In this document: positions 15,723-24,471 of the stretch, piece after piece | How the letters are laid out: every line of letters starts with the position of its first letter | How positions within the stretch are numbered: the first letter of the stretch is position 1 | Source of the DNA: Acidobacteriota bacterium | GTDB taxonomy: Bacteria > Acidobacteriota > Polarisedimenticolia > JACPZX01 | Assembly (NCBI GenBank): GCA_016195325.1 | Contig: JACPZX010000069.1 | Span: forward strand, 1-37,800 | Direction of reading: 5' to 3' | DNA: 37,800 nt | The notes under the pieces: generated by a model | The model's database searches: none | What the model was told of the DNA's origin: nothing | What the model saw: only the letters and a program-made list of their open reading frames with translations | Program-made: the position numbers and the translations under genes

Positions 15723-15759
15723 TTGACGCCCCGCGCGACGTAGTGCTAGTGTACTAGCA
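15723..15759 (+). promoter_or_regulatory. Promoter and BlaI-type operator of the BlaI-M56 operon
   Basis: TTGACG (15723-15728) and TAGTGT (15747-15752) are separated by 18 bases and form a plausible sigma-70 promoter. Overlapping the -10 box is a perfect inverted repeat, TGCTAG-TGTA-CTAGCA (15744-15759), closely resembling known BlaI/MecI operators with TACTA/TAGTA half-sites. A repressor dimer there would block RNA polymerase, so autorepression by the BlaI protein encoded 56 bases downstream is the natural reading. Confidence 0.8.
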
Positions 15760-15814
15760 TATTGCTAACGGAGCAGCACACGTCGCCGCGAGGCGGAAAC
15801 GGATTGGAGGGCAC

Positions 15815-16204
15815 GTGAAGGAGCTGAACGAGCTGGGGCGGCGCGAGCGCCAGATCATGGACATCCTCTTCCGCCGCGGGCGCGCTACCGCGGCCGAGGT
15901 CCTCAAAGACCTCCCCGACCCGCCGAGCTACTCCGCGGTGCGGGCCATGCTGAGCCTTCTCGAAGGGAAGGGGTACGCCGCCCACGAGTGGGACGGCCCC
16001 CGTCACGTCTACCACCCGACGGCCGACCCCGGGAAGGCGCAGCGCTCGGCCGCGAAGCACCTGCTCCGCACGTTCTTCGGAAACTCGATGGAGTCCGCCG
16101 TCGCCGCCATGCTCGGCGCCTCGGACAAGCCGCTCACCGACGAGGAATGCCGCCGCCTGGAGGCGCTCATCGCCACCGCACGACGGAAGGGAGGCCGCCG
16201 ATGA
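15815..16204 (+). CDS. BlaI/MecI/CopY family transcriptional repressor
   Basis: 129 residues. The winged helix occupies residues 1-75: ELGRRERQIMDILFRRGRAT, then AAEVLKDLPDPPSYSAVRAML with the recognition helix, SLLEGKGYAAHEWDGPRHVYHP forming the wing. The rest is a dimerisation helix bundle (STMEEC-like end: LTDEECRRLEALIATARRK). BlaI proteins repress their own operon and are inactivated by proteolysis when the partner M56 protease is triggered. GTG 15815 has GGAGG five bases upstream. The stop overlaps the M56 start (ATGA), so the two are co-translated, and the operator lies in the promoter just upstream. Confidence 0.93.
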   Translation: MKELNELGRRERQIMDILFRRGRATAAEVLKDLPDPPSYSAVRAMLSLLEGKGYAAHEWDGPRHVYHPTADPGKAQRSAAKHLLRTFFGNSMESAVAAMLGASDKPLTDEECRRLEALIATARRKGGRR

Positions 16205-18459
16205 TCGATCAACTCACCCGGACGGGCGCGAGCCTGGTCGTGGACGTCACCATCCTGTTCGCGCTGGCGGCGCTCGCCGCCGCGGCGCTGAGGCGCTCGT
16301 CCGCCGCCACGCGCCATTTCGTCTGGACGCTCGCGCTCACGGGGGCGATCGCCCTCACCCTGGCCGTTCCGTTCGCGCCGCGACTCGATGTCGCGGTTCC
16401 ATGGCTTGCGGGCCCGCCGCCGCCGGCCGAGACGGCCGCCCCGGCGGCATCGAGCTCGATCCCGATCGCCGCCCCCGCCCCGCGGACGATCCCGGCGGGG
16501 GGACCGGCCTCACCGGCCGCACCCTCCCGCTCGGGGTCTCTCATGCTTCTGTGGCTCGCCGGCGCCCTCGTGATGGCGGCCCGTTACGCGCTCGGACACC
16601 TCGGCCTCGTGAGGCTGAGGCGGCGCAGCACGCCGATCACCGATCCCGAATGGCTCGCGCGCCTCGATGCGGCGCGACGCCTCCTCGGCGTGACGCGGGA
16701 CGTGGCCCTCGCCGCGAGTCCCGACGTCGGCTCCCCCGTCACGTTCGGCGCGCGCCGGCCCATCGTCCTTCTGCCGGCCGAGTCCTCCTCATGGGGGCCG
16801 TCCCTCGCGACCGACGTCCTCCTCCACGAGCTGGCGCACATCGACCGGCAGGACGTCTTCGTCCAGTTCCTCTCGCAGGGGGCGTGCGCGCTCCACTGGT
16901 GGAACCCGATGGCGTGGCTCGCGGCGCGCGGAGCCCTCGCCGAGAGCGAGCGGGCGTGCGACGACCGCGTCCTGGCGGCCGGCTCCCCTCCGGCCGACTA
17001 CGCGACGCACCTTCTCAACGTCGCCCGCGGCTCGCGCCATCTGCGTCTGACGACGGCCGTGTCGATCGGCATGACGCGCCGGTCGGCGCTCGAAGGGCGC
17101 CTCCTCGCCGTCCTCGACGGCGCGTCGAGGCGCGGCGTCGCGTCGCGCCGCCTCCGGATCGCCTCAGGGATCGCCCTCGCCGCGGTGCTGGTGCCGCTCG
17201 TCGCGGTGAAGTTCGTCCCGCAGGCGCGGGCCGCGGAATCGCGTCACGCGGGCTCGATGACCGCCGTGGATGAGGGTACCGCGATCGATCAGCGCGTCGA
17301 CGCGAAGGAGGGGGAGACGATCTCCTTCGATCTCCCGACCGGAGGCGAGGTCATCGTGCGCGGCTGGGACACCCCGGCGGTGCAGGTGACGGGAAGGCTC
17401 ACGGGCCGCGACTTCAAGCGGGAGCACGTCACCGTCGAGCGGCACGGAGACCGGATCGTCGTACAGACGCGGTGGGAAGGAGACGGCAACACGTCTTTCG
17501 GGAACCGCTTCGAGGTCCACGTCCCGCGCCGGTTCGACGTCCATGTCGAGTCGGCGGGAGGGAGCGTCATCGTCAACGATCTCGAGGGGACGATCGACGG
17601 CTCGACGGGAGGGGGCACGCTGAAGATCGTGCACGTCAAGGGGCGCGCGCACCTCTCGACAGGGGGAGGCGACGTGTTCGTCGACGACTGCTCCCTCGAC
17701 GGGTCGGTCACGACCGGCGGCGGCAAAGTCCGCATCGAAGGAAACCGAGGCGACCTCCGCGGCGAGTCGGGCTCGGGTCCGGTCACGCGCGTCCTCCGGG
17801 AAAAGGTCACCAGGGAGATTGATTCCCGCGTCGACGCGGCGATTGACGAGCGCGCGGAAGACGATATGGACTCGGACGAAGGCGACGACGAAGAGGTGCC
17901 GGATGTCGACGACGATTCTAGCGAGGTGACGACGACCTCCGGAGTGCTCGAGCTCTCCCGCGCCGGCGGCAACGTGCAGCTCGACGCGGCGCCCGAGGGG
18001 GCGGTCGTCTCGACGGGAGGCGGCAACGTCCGCATCGGCGTCTCGTCCGGTCGCGTCGAGGCCTCGACGGGGGGGGGCGACGTTTCGATCGGCCCCGTCG
18101 CCGGCTCGGTCGTCGCCTCGACCGGCGCGGGAAACGTGGAGGTCACACTCATCGACGCCGGAGGTGAGGCGCAGAGCGTCGACATCCGCACCGGCCGCGG
18201 GCGCGTCACCGTGACGCTCCCCGCGGACTTCGATGGCCGGCTAGATCTTGAGACCGCGCGAACCGAAAACTCCTCGAAGAGCGTCCGCATCAACGCGCCG
18301 TCTCAGTGGATCCAACACCGTGAGGCGCCCGAGGCGTTGGACGACGGTGAGGGGACGCCGCGTCGCTACGTGCGCGCGTCGGGGACCGCCGGCCGCGGAA
18401 AAGGTCTCGTGAAGGTGAGGGCGGTGAACGGCGACATCGAGATTCGTCTCGGGACCTGA
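16201..18459 (+). CDS. BlaR1-like M56 metallopeptidase fused to a DUF4097-like beta-helix ectodomain
   Basis: 752 residues. Membrane helices lie near 10-30, 38-60, 113-131 and 319-340. Between the third and fourth, a cytoplasmic zinc protease has H209-E-L-A-H213 and E250 (in SERACDDRVL), the M56 gluzincin residues. After the fourth helix, BlaR1 has a penicillin-binding sensor; here residues about 355-752 instead form a beta-strand repeat region. S/T-T-G-G-G motifs recur (STGGGTLKI, STGGGDVFV, TTGGGKVRI, STGGGNVRI, STGGGDVSI, STGAGNVEV), split by an acidic linker (DEGDDEEVPDVDDDSS, about 557-580). No SxxK-type acylation motif was seen in that region. I infer a BlaI-cleaving sensor for an envelope signal other than beta-lactam acylation. 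A Pro/Ala-rich loop (75-110) precedes helix three. Confidence 0.92.
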   Translation: MIDQLTRTGASLVVDVTILFALAALAAAALRRSSAATRHFVWTLALTGAIALTLAVPFAPRLDVAVPWLAGPPPPAETAAPAASSSIPIAAPAPRTIPAGGPASPAAPSRSGSLMLLWLAGALVMAARYALGHLGLVRLRRRSTPITDPEWLARLDAARRLLGVTRDVALAASPDVGSPVTFGARRPIVLLPAESSSWGPSLATDVLLHELAHIDRQDVFVQFLSQGACALHWWNPMAWLAARGALAESERACDDRVLAAGSPPADYATHLLNVARGSRHLRLTTAVSIGMTRRSALEGRLLAVLDGASRRGVASRRLRIASGIALAAVLVPLVAVKFVPQARAAESRHAGSMTAVDEGTAIDQRVDAKEGETISFDLPTGGEVIVRGWDTPAVQVTGRLTGRDFKREHVTVERHGDRIVVQTRWEGDGNTSFGNRFEVHVPRRFDVHVESAGGSVIVNDLEGTIDGSTGGGTLKIVHVKGRAHLSTGGGDVFVDDCSLDGSVTTGGGKVRIEGNRGDLRGESGSGPVTRVLREKVTREIDSRVDAAIDERAEDDMDSDEGDDEEVPDVDDDSSEVTTTSGVLELSRAGGNVQLDAAPEGAVVSTGGGNVRIGVSSGRVEASTGGGDVSIGPVAGSVVASTGAGNVEVTLIDAGGEAQSVDIRTGRGRVTVTLPADFDGRLDLETARTENSSKSVRINAPSQWIQHREAPEALDDGEGTPRRYVRASGTAGRGKGLVKVRAVNGDIEIRLGT

Positions 18460-18476
18460 GAAGCTACCATGGGGGG

Positions 18477-19244
18477 ATGGACCTCGAGTTCGTCCCCCTC
18501 CTCAAAACTCAGCGCGAGCCGTACGGCGTGCCGCGCGGGATGGAGAGGTTCCGCGCCTACCTCCGCACGATGGTCGACGCGCGCACGGGCGATCTCGCGC
18601 TGCCGCTCGTCGCGATGAACCCGATGGCGAAGGACCACATCCCGGCCCTCCTCGACGAGCTCCTCGCCCTCGACGCCGATGGCGCGGCGCGCGAGGCCGT
18701 CGCCGCGTGCGCCCCCGCCGTGAGGGCGGTCCCCGGCACTTACAGGGTCTGCCTCGTCGTCGCCGACGACGCGCGCGGCCGGTGGACCAATCGCTACGCG
18801 GCCGAGTTCGGCCATCGAATCGAGGGGCGGGCGCTCCACAAGCGCGGCTGGATCGTCGGACTCGTCTGGTCGAGCGAGAGAGCGTCCGCGACCACGGCGC
18901 GCGTCACCGCGGCGACGGCGATCCATCGCGTGGCGTACATTCTGGCCCACGGCGAGGCGGCGACTCTCGGCGCGATGATGGCGCAGGAGGGGGCGGCGCT
19001 CGCGCGAGGCGGGGCGACGGAGCCGGCGCTCGACGCCGAAGATCTCGCCACCACGCGGCGGGTTCTCGCGCCGCACCTTGCGGCGACGGATCGCGCCACG
19101 GTGATGGCGTGCCTCTTCGGGGATCCGGCGGCCCACGCCCTGGGGTACCCCGCGCACGGCCTCAGCCCGTGGGCGGGGATCGCGCTGGCGCTGCACGAGG
19201 CGCGCTCGGAGCGAGCCGGGATGGACCTCCCTTCGATGGCCTGA
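18477..19244 (+). CDS. Hypothetical protein, unknown family
   Basis: 255 residues, no signal peptide or membrane helix, no recognised motif. It is alanine-rich and largely helical after residue 45. The stretch VCLVVADDARGRWTNRYAAEF followed by RALHKRGWIVGLVWSSE suggests an alpha/beta domain, and AILHRVAYILAHGEAATLG-like wording (actual: IHRVAYILAHGEAATLGAMM) a helical C-terminus. A TACCAT hexamer at 18465-18470 places a possible transcription start at or next to ATG 18477, which would make the mRNA leaderless. Independent of, or read through from, the M56 gene 17 bases upstream. Confidence 0.75.
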   Translation: MDLEFVPLLKTQREPYGVPRGMERFRAYLRTMVDARTGDLALPLVAMNPMAKDHIPALLDELLALDADGAAREAVAACAPAVRAVPGTYRVCLVVADDARGRWTNRYAAEFGHRIEGRALHKRGWIVGLVWSSERASATTARVTAATAIHRVAYILAHGEAATLGAMMAQEGAALARGGATEPALDAEDLATTRRVLAPHLAATDRATVMACLFGDPAAHALGYPAHGLSPWAGIALALHEARSERAGMDLPSMA

Positions 19245-19284
19245 TAGCATCTCCCTGCTCAACCTCGACAACCGGGGGTGCCCG

Positions 19285-21957
19285 ATGCGCGCTGCGCCTG
19301 GTGCGACAATGCTCCTGGCGCTCGCCTGCTCGATGGCCCTCGCTTCCGCAGCGAATCCGGCGCCGACTCCGGGAACGTGGCAGGCGCTCGGCCCCGTGCA
19401 GGGGATCGGGAATCCGGGCGACCAGTCGCACTCCGGGCGGATCACCTGCATCGCCTTCGCCTACGACACGCCGGTCTCTCCGGTCGTCTACGCCGGGGCC
19501 GCCTCCGGGGGGCTGTGGAAGAGCGACGCCAGCACCGCCGCGAGCTGGCGCCCCCTCACCGACACGCTGCCGACGCTCTCGGTCGGATCGGTCGCGGCGG
19601 CGACCTCCGGACCGTACACGGTCTACGTCGGAACAGGTGACGCGCGAGGGGCCCGAAACTCGTTCGCGGGTCGGGGCGTCTTCAGATCGAGGGACCTGGG
19701 GATCACCTGGTCGGCGACATCGCCTCTCGATCCGATCCGCGCTCCCCACAATCGCACCGCCATCCCCGCGATCGTCGTCGATCTCTTCGATCCGGACACC
19801 GTCTACGCCGCCGTGAAATCGTTCAACGAGGACAACCTGGACATCGACGGCGGCATCTACAGGTCGGCCGACGGCGGCGCGTCATGGTCGCGCGTGCTCG
19901 GCGGGGGGCTTCCCGCGGGGGCGGTCACGCCCACCAGCCTCGTCGCCGACGAGACGGACCCGCTCACGTTCTACGCCGCCCTCGGCGACAGCAACGGCTC
20001 GCCGAACAATGGATTCTGGAGGTCGGCCGATCACGGGGCGACGTTCGTGAAGCTCGGGGGCGGGTTTCCCACGGCCAACGTCGGCCGCATCATCCTGGCG
20101 AAGGTCGCAGGCGTCGGACAGGCTCTGCTCGCGGGGGTCGAGAACTCCGCCACGCAGGGGCTTCTCGGCATCTGGCGCACCGCGGACGGCGGGGCATCCT
20201 GGCAGCAGCTTCCGGCGAGCGGCGCGACGTGCACGCGGTGCAAGCAGGAGATGATCCTGGGGGTCAGCCCCGCGAACCCGAACGTGATCTTCTTCGGCGC
20301 CGAGGCGATGTACCGCTCGATGGACAACGGGCAGTTCTTCATCAAGATCAACAGCGGCTTGAACCAGCTGCTCCATGGCGACGAACACGCGATCGCTTTC
20401 AATCCGCTGGCGCCTTCCCAGCTCTGGATCGGCTCGGACGGCGGGATGCAGTTCCTCGACGACGCGCTCGGCCCGGCTCCCGTGCTCTGGCAGTCCAACG
20501 ACCAGGGGATGAACATCACCCAGTTCTACGGCGTCGCGGTCCACCCCACGAATCCGGACGTGGCGTTCGCGGGATCCCAGGACAATGGATTCTTCAAGTA
20601 CTCGGGATCCACCGCGTGGACGCTCGTCGGAGGAGGCGACGCGGGCGCCCCGATCTTGAACTACCAGGACCCGAACGTCGTGTACTGGACACTGGGCTTC
20701 GGCACGGGGCCCCAGAGGTCCCTGGACGGGGGCGCGACCTGGGGAGGAGCTGCCGCAGGGCTGGACTTCCACGATCGGAGCCTCTTCTACCCGCCGTTCG
20801 AGATCGATCCGAGAGATCCGAGCGTCCTCTATTTCGCTTCTTATCGCTTGTATCGAACGGCCGATCGCGGCGATCTCTGGCAGCCCATCAGCGGAGACCT
20901 GACCGTCGACCCCGCCGACCCGAACAACCTCGGAGTCCTCAGCGCGATGGGCGCCGGCGGCCCGGACATGAACGTCATCTACACCGGCTCCACGAACGGG
21001 CAGATCTACGTCACCTCCAACCTCGGCGCCGCCTGGGTCCACGCCGACTCCCCTCCCATCCCGCACCGCAAGGTCAGCAGCTTCGCCGTCCACCCGGCCG
21101 ACTCGAGCGTCGCCTACGTCACCTACACCGGCTTCGACACGGCCACCGAGCACGGCCACGTCTTCAGGACGTCGAACCGCGGCCTCTCCTGGACCGACGT
21201 CTCGGGGAACCTCCCCGACCTCCCCGTGAACCACATCGTCTTCGACCTCTCCCTCCCCAACATCGTCTACGTCGGCACCGACGCGGGGGTCTTCGTCTCC
21301 ACGATAGGCGGTGGAACGTGGCGGCAGCTCGGCACCGGCCTTCCCAACGCCCCGGTCGTCAGGCTCGCCGCCCGCGCCTCGAACCTCATCACCGCGACGG
21401 CGCACGGCCGCGGGGCGTGGCAGATCCACGGCTGCGCGGGAGGGGGCGTGCCCGACGCCGACGGCGACAACGTCGCGGACGCCTGCGACAACTGCCCGTC
21501 GGTCGCCAACGGCCCCCAGACCGACGCCGACCTCGACGGCTACGGCGCCGCCTGCGACTGCAACGACGCCGACCCCGCGATCAGCCCCGGGAGCCCCGAG
21601 GTGGTCTGCGACGGCGTCGACAACAACTGCGACGGGAGCGTCGACGAAGGGCAGGCGCCTCCCGACGAGGTCGGGGCGACCGTCGCCGCGGGGGCGGGGG
21701 GCTCTTTCACCTGGACCGCGCCGCCTCGCGCGATCGCGTACGACCTGTACCGCGGCGATCGCGCCGGGAAGTCCCCCTTCACCTACGACCACGCGTGCCT
21801 CAGCTCCGGGATCCCCGCGGCGAGCGCGACCGACACGGCCGCGCCCGCCCTCGGCCGGGCGTTCTACTACCTCGTCGCCTCGAGGAACTGCATGGGGGTG
21901 AGCGGCCTCGGAAGCGGGCCGGCGGGGCCGAGACCCAACGTGAGCCCCTGCCCGTAG
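19285..21957 (+). CDS. Secreted Asp-box (BNR/sortilin-like) beta-propeller protein with MopE-type metal-binding tail
   Basis: 890 residues. Signal peptide at residues 1-23. Residues about 30-715 carry at least eight Asp-boxes (S-x-D-x-G-x-x-W variants: SADGGASW, SADHGATF, TADGGASW, SMDNGQFF, SLDGGATW, TADRGDLW, TSNRGLSW, SRDLGITW), as in sortilin/VPS10 and xyloglucanase-like ten-bladed propellers. From about residue 723 come a thrombospondin type 3-like calcium segment (DADGDNVADACDNCPSVANG) and a MopE metal-binding motif (CNDADPAISPGSPEVVCDG, VDNNCDGSVDEG). A fibronectin III-like module ends the protein. It is likely a cell-surface or secreted binding protein; no glycosidase activity can be claimed. 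Confidence 0.88.
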   Translation: MRAAPGATMLLALACSMALASAANPAPTPGTWQALGPVQGIGNPGDQSHSGRITCIAFAYDTPVSPVVYAGAASGGLWKSDASTAASWRPLTDTLPTLSVGSVAAATSGPYTVYVGTGDARGARNSFAGRGVFRSRDLGITWSATSPLDPIRAPHNRTAIPAIVVDLFDPDTVYAAVKSFNEDNLDIDGGIYRSADGGASWSRVLGGGLPAGAVTPTSLVADETDPLTFYAALGDSNGSPNNGFWRSADHGATFVKLGGGFPTANVGRIILAKVAGVGQALLAGVENSATQGLLGIWRTADGGASWQQLPASGATCTRCKQEMILGVSPANPNVIFFGAEAMYRSMDNGQFFIKINSGLNQLLHGDEHAIAFNPLAPSQLWIGSDGGMQFLDDALGPAPVLWQSNDQGMNITQFYGVAVHPTNPDVAFAGSQDNGFFKYSGSTAWTLVGGGDAGAPILNYQDPNVVYWTLGFGTGPQRSLDGGATWGGAAAGLDFHDRSLFYPPFEIDPRDPSVLYFASYRLYRTADRGDLWQPISGDLTVDPADPNNLGVLSAMGAGGPDMNVIYTGSTNGQIYVTSNLGAAWVHADSPPIPHRKVSSFAVHPADSSVAYVTYTGFDTATEHGHVFRTSNRGLSWTDVSGNLPDLPVNHIVFDLSLPNIVYVGTDAGVFVSTIGGGTWRQLGTGLPNAPVVRLAARASNLITATAHGRGAWQIHGCAGGGVPDADGDNVADACDNCPSVANGPQTDADLDGYGAACDCNDADPAISPGSPEVVCDGVDNNCDGSVDEGQAPPDEVGATVAAGAGGSFTWTAPPRAIAYDLYRGDRAGKSPFTYDHACLSSGIPAASATDTAAPALGRAFYYLVASRNCMGVSGLGSGPAGPRPNVSPCP

Positions 21958-21976
21958 GGATCGATTCCGGCCGGGA

Positions 21977-23212
21977 CTATCCGACCGTCGCGGCCGATTC
22001 GCGCAGCGCGATCAGCGGCGTCGTCCTCGACGCGCGGAGCGCCGGGATGATCCCCGCGAGGACGGTCACGGTCACGAGAATGGCGGCGGCTGCGATCAGG
22101 ATCCCCGGCGTCACCGACGGCGGGGCGAACCCCTGCGGCAGGTTCATCCCGGCGATCATCCGGCACAGCCCGACCCCCGCGAGGATCCCGCCGCCCCCGC
22201 CGGTGATCGAGATGATGAGCGACTCGACGAAGAACTGGACGAAGATCTGGCTGCGCCTCGCGCCGATGGCGCGCCGCACGCCGATCTCGTTGACCCGCTG
22301 CTTGACCGCGACGAGCATGATGTTGATGACGCCCACGCCGCCCACGGAGAGGGTGATGGCGCCCACGATGCCGAGGAGGACCTTGATCGAGGCGAAGAGG
22401 TTCGAGATGCTCTTGAACGAGTCGACCGTGTCCCAGATCGAGAGCGCGTCCTTGTCGTTCGGGTCGAAGTCGTGGTGCCGGCCCAGGATCTGCTTCACCT
22501 CGGCGATCGCCGCCTCGTGCTCGTCGGCCGACGTGGGCTGGAAGACGAAATCGTTGAGGAAGGGGCGTGCCATCACGGCGCGCGCCGTGGTGAAGGGGAT
22601 GAACCCCTTCTTGTTGTCGCGCCCGCTGTAGGACGACGACTGGTTCTTCATCTCCATCTCGCCGATGACGGTGAACTCGACGCCGCGGACGAGGATCTTC
22701 TCGCCGATCGGGACGCGCTCCGAGAAGAGGTTCTGCCGGAGCTCGCCCCCGATGACGATGACGCGGCGCGACTCGTCCACGTCGGCCTGCTGGATGAAGC
22801 GCCCCCGCTTGAGGACCATGCTGCGGATGACGCCGTAGTCGGGGTGGATGCCGTGGACCTCGCCGGAGAACGACCGCGGGCCGTACTGGAAGTTCATCCC
22901 CCACTGGATCACCTCGGGGCTGATCCGCTTCACGCGCGACGCCGAGGCCTTCAGCATCGCCGTGTCGAGGTCGGTGAGGAGGACCGGCTCGCCCGCGCGG
23001 CGCCCGCCCGCCTGCGCGCTCGTCTGCCCGGGCCATACGACGACCATGTCCACGCCGAAGGCCTGGAAGCGCTCCTGCTGGTTGCTCTGGAAGCCGCGCC
23101 CGATGCCGAGGAGAACGACGAACGAGGCGATCCCCCAGAGGATGCCGAAGAGGGTGAGGGCGCTCCGCAGCCAGTTGGCGGCGAGGTTGGCGAGGGCCTG
23201 CTGCAATATCAC
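21977..23212 (-). CDS. MacB-like ABC transporter permease (second of pair)
   Basis: 411 residues with the four-helix MacB/LolC topology. One helix near residues 19-40 (LTLFGILWGIASFVVLLGIG) is followed by a periplasmic MacB_PCD domain (about 45-270) and an FtsX domain with three helices (about 285-400), including AVKQRVNEIGVRRAIGARR, the coupling-helix region. No nucleotide-binding domain. GTG 23212 lies 7 bases after the stop of the preceding permease, so the two are co-translated. The pair probably makes the membrane heterodimer served by the adaptor upstream. The stop converges with the Asp-box gene, 19 bases apart. Confidence 0.92.
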   Translation of the reverse strand: MILQQALANLAANWLRSALTLFGILWGIASFVVLLGIGRGFQSNQQERFQAFGVDMVVVWPGQTSAQAGGRRAGEPVLLTDLDTAMLKASASRVKRISPEVIQWGMNFQYGPRSFSGEVHGIHPDYGVIRSMVLKRGRFIQQADVDESRRVIVIGGELRQNLFSERVPIGEKILVRGVEFTVIGEMEMKNQSSSYSGRDNKKGFIPFTTARAVMARPFLNDFVFQPTSADEHEAAIAEVKQILGRHHDFDPNDKDALSIWDTVDSFKSISNLFASIKVLLGIVGAITLSVGGVGVINIMLVAVKQRVNEIGVRRAIGARRSQIFVQFFVESLIISITGGGGGILAGVGLCRMIAGMNLPQGFAPPSVTPGILIAAAAILVTVTVLAGIIPALRASRTTPLIALRESAATVG

Positions 23213-23219
23213 GCGCGCG

Positions 23220-24449
23220 TCACTCGTACCTGAGGGCCGCGACGGGGTTCAGGCGTGACGCGCGGATGGCGGGGTAGAGGGCGGAGGCGATGGTGACGCC
23301 GCCGAGGACCAGCGTCGCGATGACGAGGGACGAGAGGTTGATCACCGGCGGGTTGAAGCCGTCGGGGAGGCTCGAGTGCCCCACAAGGACGCAGAGGAGC
23401 CACCCGAGGACCATCCCGAGCGCGCCTGAGAGGCCGCAGAGGATCCCCGCCTCCGCGAGGAACTGGCTCAGGATGGTGCGCCGCGTGGCGCCGAGCGCCT
23501 TCCGAAGGCCTATCTCCCGGACCCTCTCGGCGAGGGAGACGAGCATGATGTTCATCACGCCGAGCCCGCCGATGGCGAGGGTCACCGCGCCGATCGCCCC
23601 CATGAGCGTCTTGATCGCGGCGTACAGCGTCTCGGCGTCGGCGGCGTTCTTGACGGTGTTCCAGATCGGGAGAGCCTGCGGGTCGTCGGGGTTGAAGCCG
23701 TTCGCCGAGCCGAGCGTCTCCTTCACCGCCTTCTCGGTCAGGTCGTACTTCGCGATGTCCGCGGGCTGAATGACCAGGTTGTCGAGCCACCGGTTCCCGA
23801 GGACCTGCCTCGAGACGGTCCACGGCACGATCACCATCTCGTCGTCGGGGCCGTAGTACATGTTGTGCTGTTCCTTCTTCGGCATCGTGCCGACCACGAG
23901 GAACGGCGTCCCCTGGATCGTGATCACCTCGCCGGCGGCGCGGCGCCCCCCGAAGAGGCGGCGCTTCGTCTCGCAGCCGAGGACGGCGACGTTGCGGGCC
24001 TCGGCGACGTCGCGCTCGTTGATGAACCGGCCGTCGTCGATCGTCAGGGAGCGGATCTCCTGGAAGCTCGGGGCGACGCCGTGGACGCGCCCCTGCGCGG
24101 ACTTGTCGAGGTGGGCGATGCGCGCGCTCCAGTTGACCACCTCGGGGCTCAGGCCGCGAATCACGGGATTGCGGGCGAGGGCGGGAAGATCGTCGAAACG
24201 GAGGCGGATGGGACGGTTGGCGCGCGCGACGCCGCTCGCGAGGCTCGTCCGCCCCCCCCACACGATCATCAGGTCGCGGCCGAGCGTCGCCATGCTCTTG
24301 CGCGCGCCGTCCGCGAACCCCGCGACGAGCGCGACGAGGAAGACGACCGAGGCGATTCCCCACGCGATGCCGAACATGGTGAGGGCGGAGCGGAGCTTGT
24401 TCTGCCTGAGGTCGGCGAAGCTCTGGCGCACGACGTCGCCGAAGTCCAT
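23220..24449 (-). CDS. MacB-like ABC transporter permease (first of pair)
   Basis: About 409 residues, homologous to the next gene over its full length. First helix at about residues 19-42 (ALTMFGIAWGIASVVFLVAL), periplasmic domain with VVNWSARIAHLDKSAQGRVH and FLVVGTMPKKEQ, then FtsX helices starting at IGAVTLAIGGLGVMNIMLVS and the coupling segment ERVREIGLRKALGATRR. No ATPase. ATG 24449 is chosen; an in-frame TTG at 24464, 7 bases after the adaptor's stop, is the alternative and adds five residues. Neither has a strong ribosome-binding site, so coupling to the adaptor gene is likely. Confidence 0.92.
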   Translation of the reverse strand: MDFGDVVRQSFADLRQNKLRSALTMFGIAWGIASVVFLVALVAGFADGARKSMATLGRDLMIVWGGRTSLASGVARANRPIRLRFDDLPALARNPVIRGLSPEVVNWSARIAHLDKSAQGRVHGVAPSFQEIRSLTIDDGRFINERDVAEARNVAVLGCETKRRLFGGRRAAGEVITIQGTPFLVVGTMPKKEQHNMYYGPDDEMVIVPWTVSRQVLGNRWLDNLVIQPADIAKYDLTEKAVKETLGSANGFNPDDPQALPIWNTVKNAADAETLYAAIKTLMGAIGAVTLAIGGLGVMNIMLVSLAERVREIGLRKALGATRRTILSQFLAEAGILCGLSGALGMVLGWLLCVLVGHSSLPDGFNPPVINLSSLVIATLVLGGVTIASALYPAIRASRLNPVAALRYE

Positions 24450-24471
24450 GCGGGCGGCGGTCAACGCGCTC

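Noticed and set aside
17580-18140. Tandem DNA repeat or CRISPR-like array around the repeated TCGACGGGAGG motifs
   Set aside because: The similarity is at protein level (S/T-T-G-G-G strand turns), spacing is irregular, and no conserved spacer-repeat pattern exists.
19882-21792. 636-codon minus-strand frame opposite the Asp-box gene
   Set aside because: Val/Asp/Arg-rich shadow; repeats in it only mirror the Asp-box repeats.
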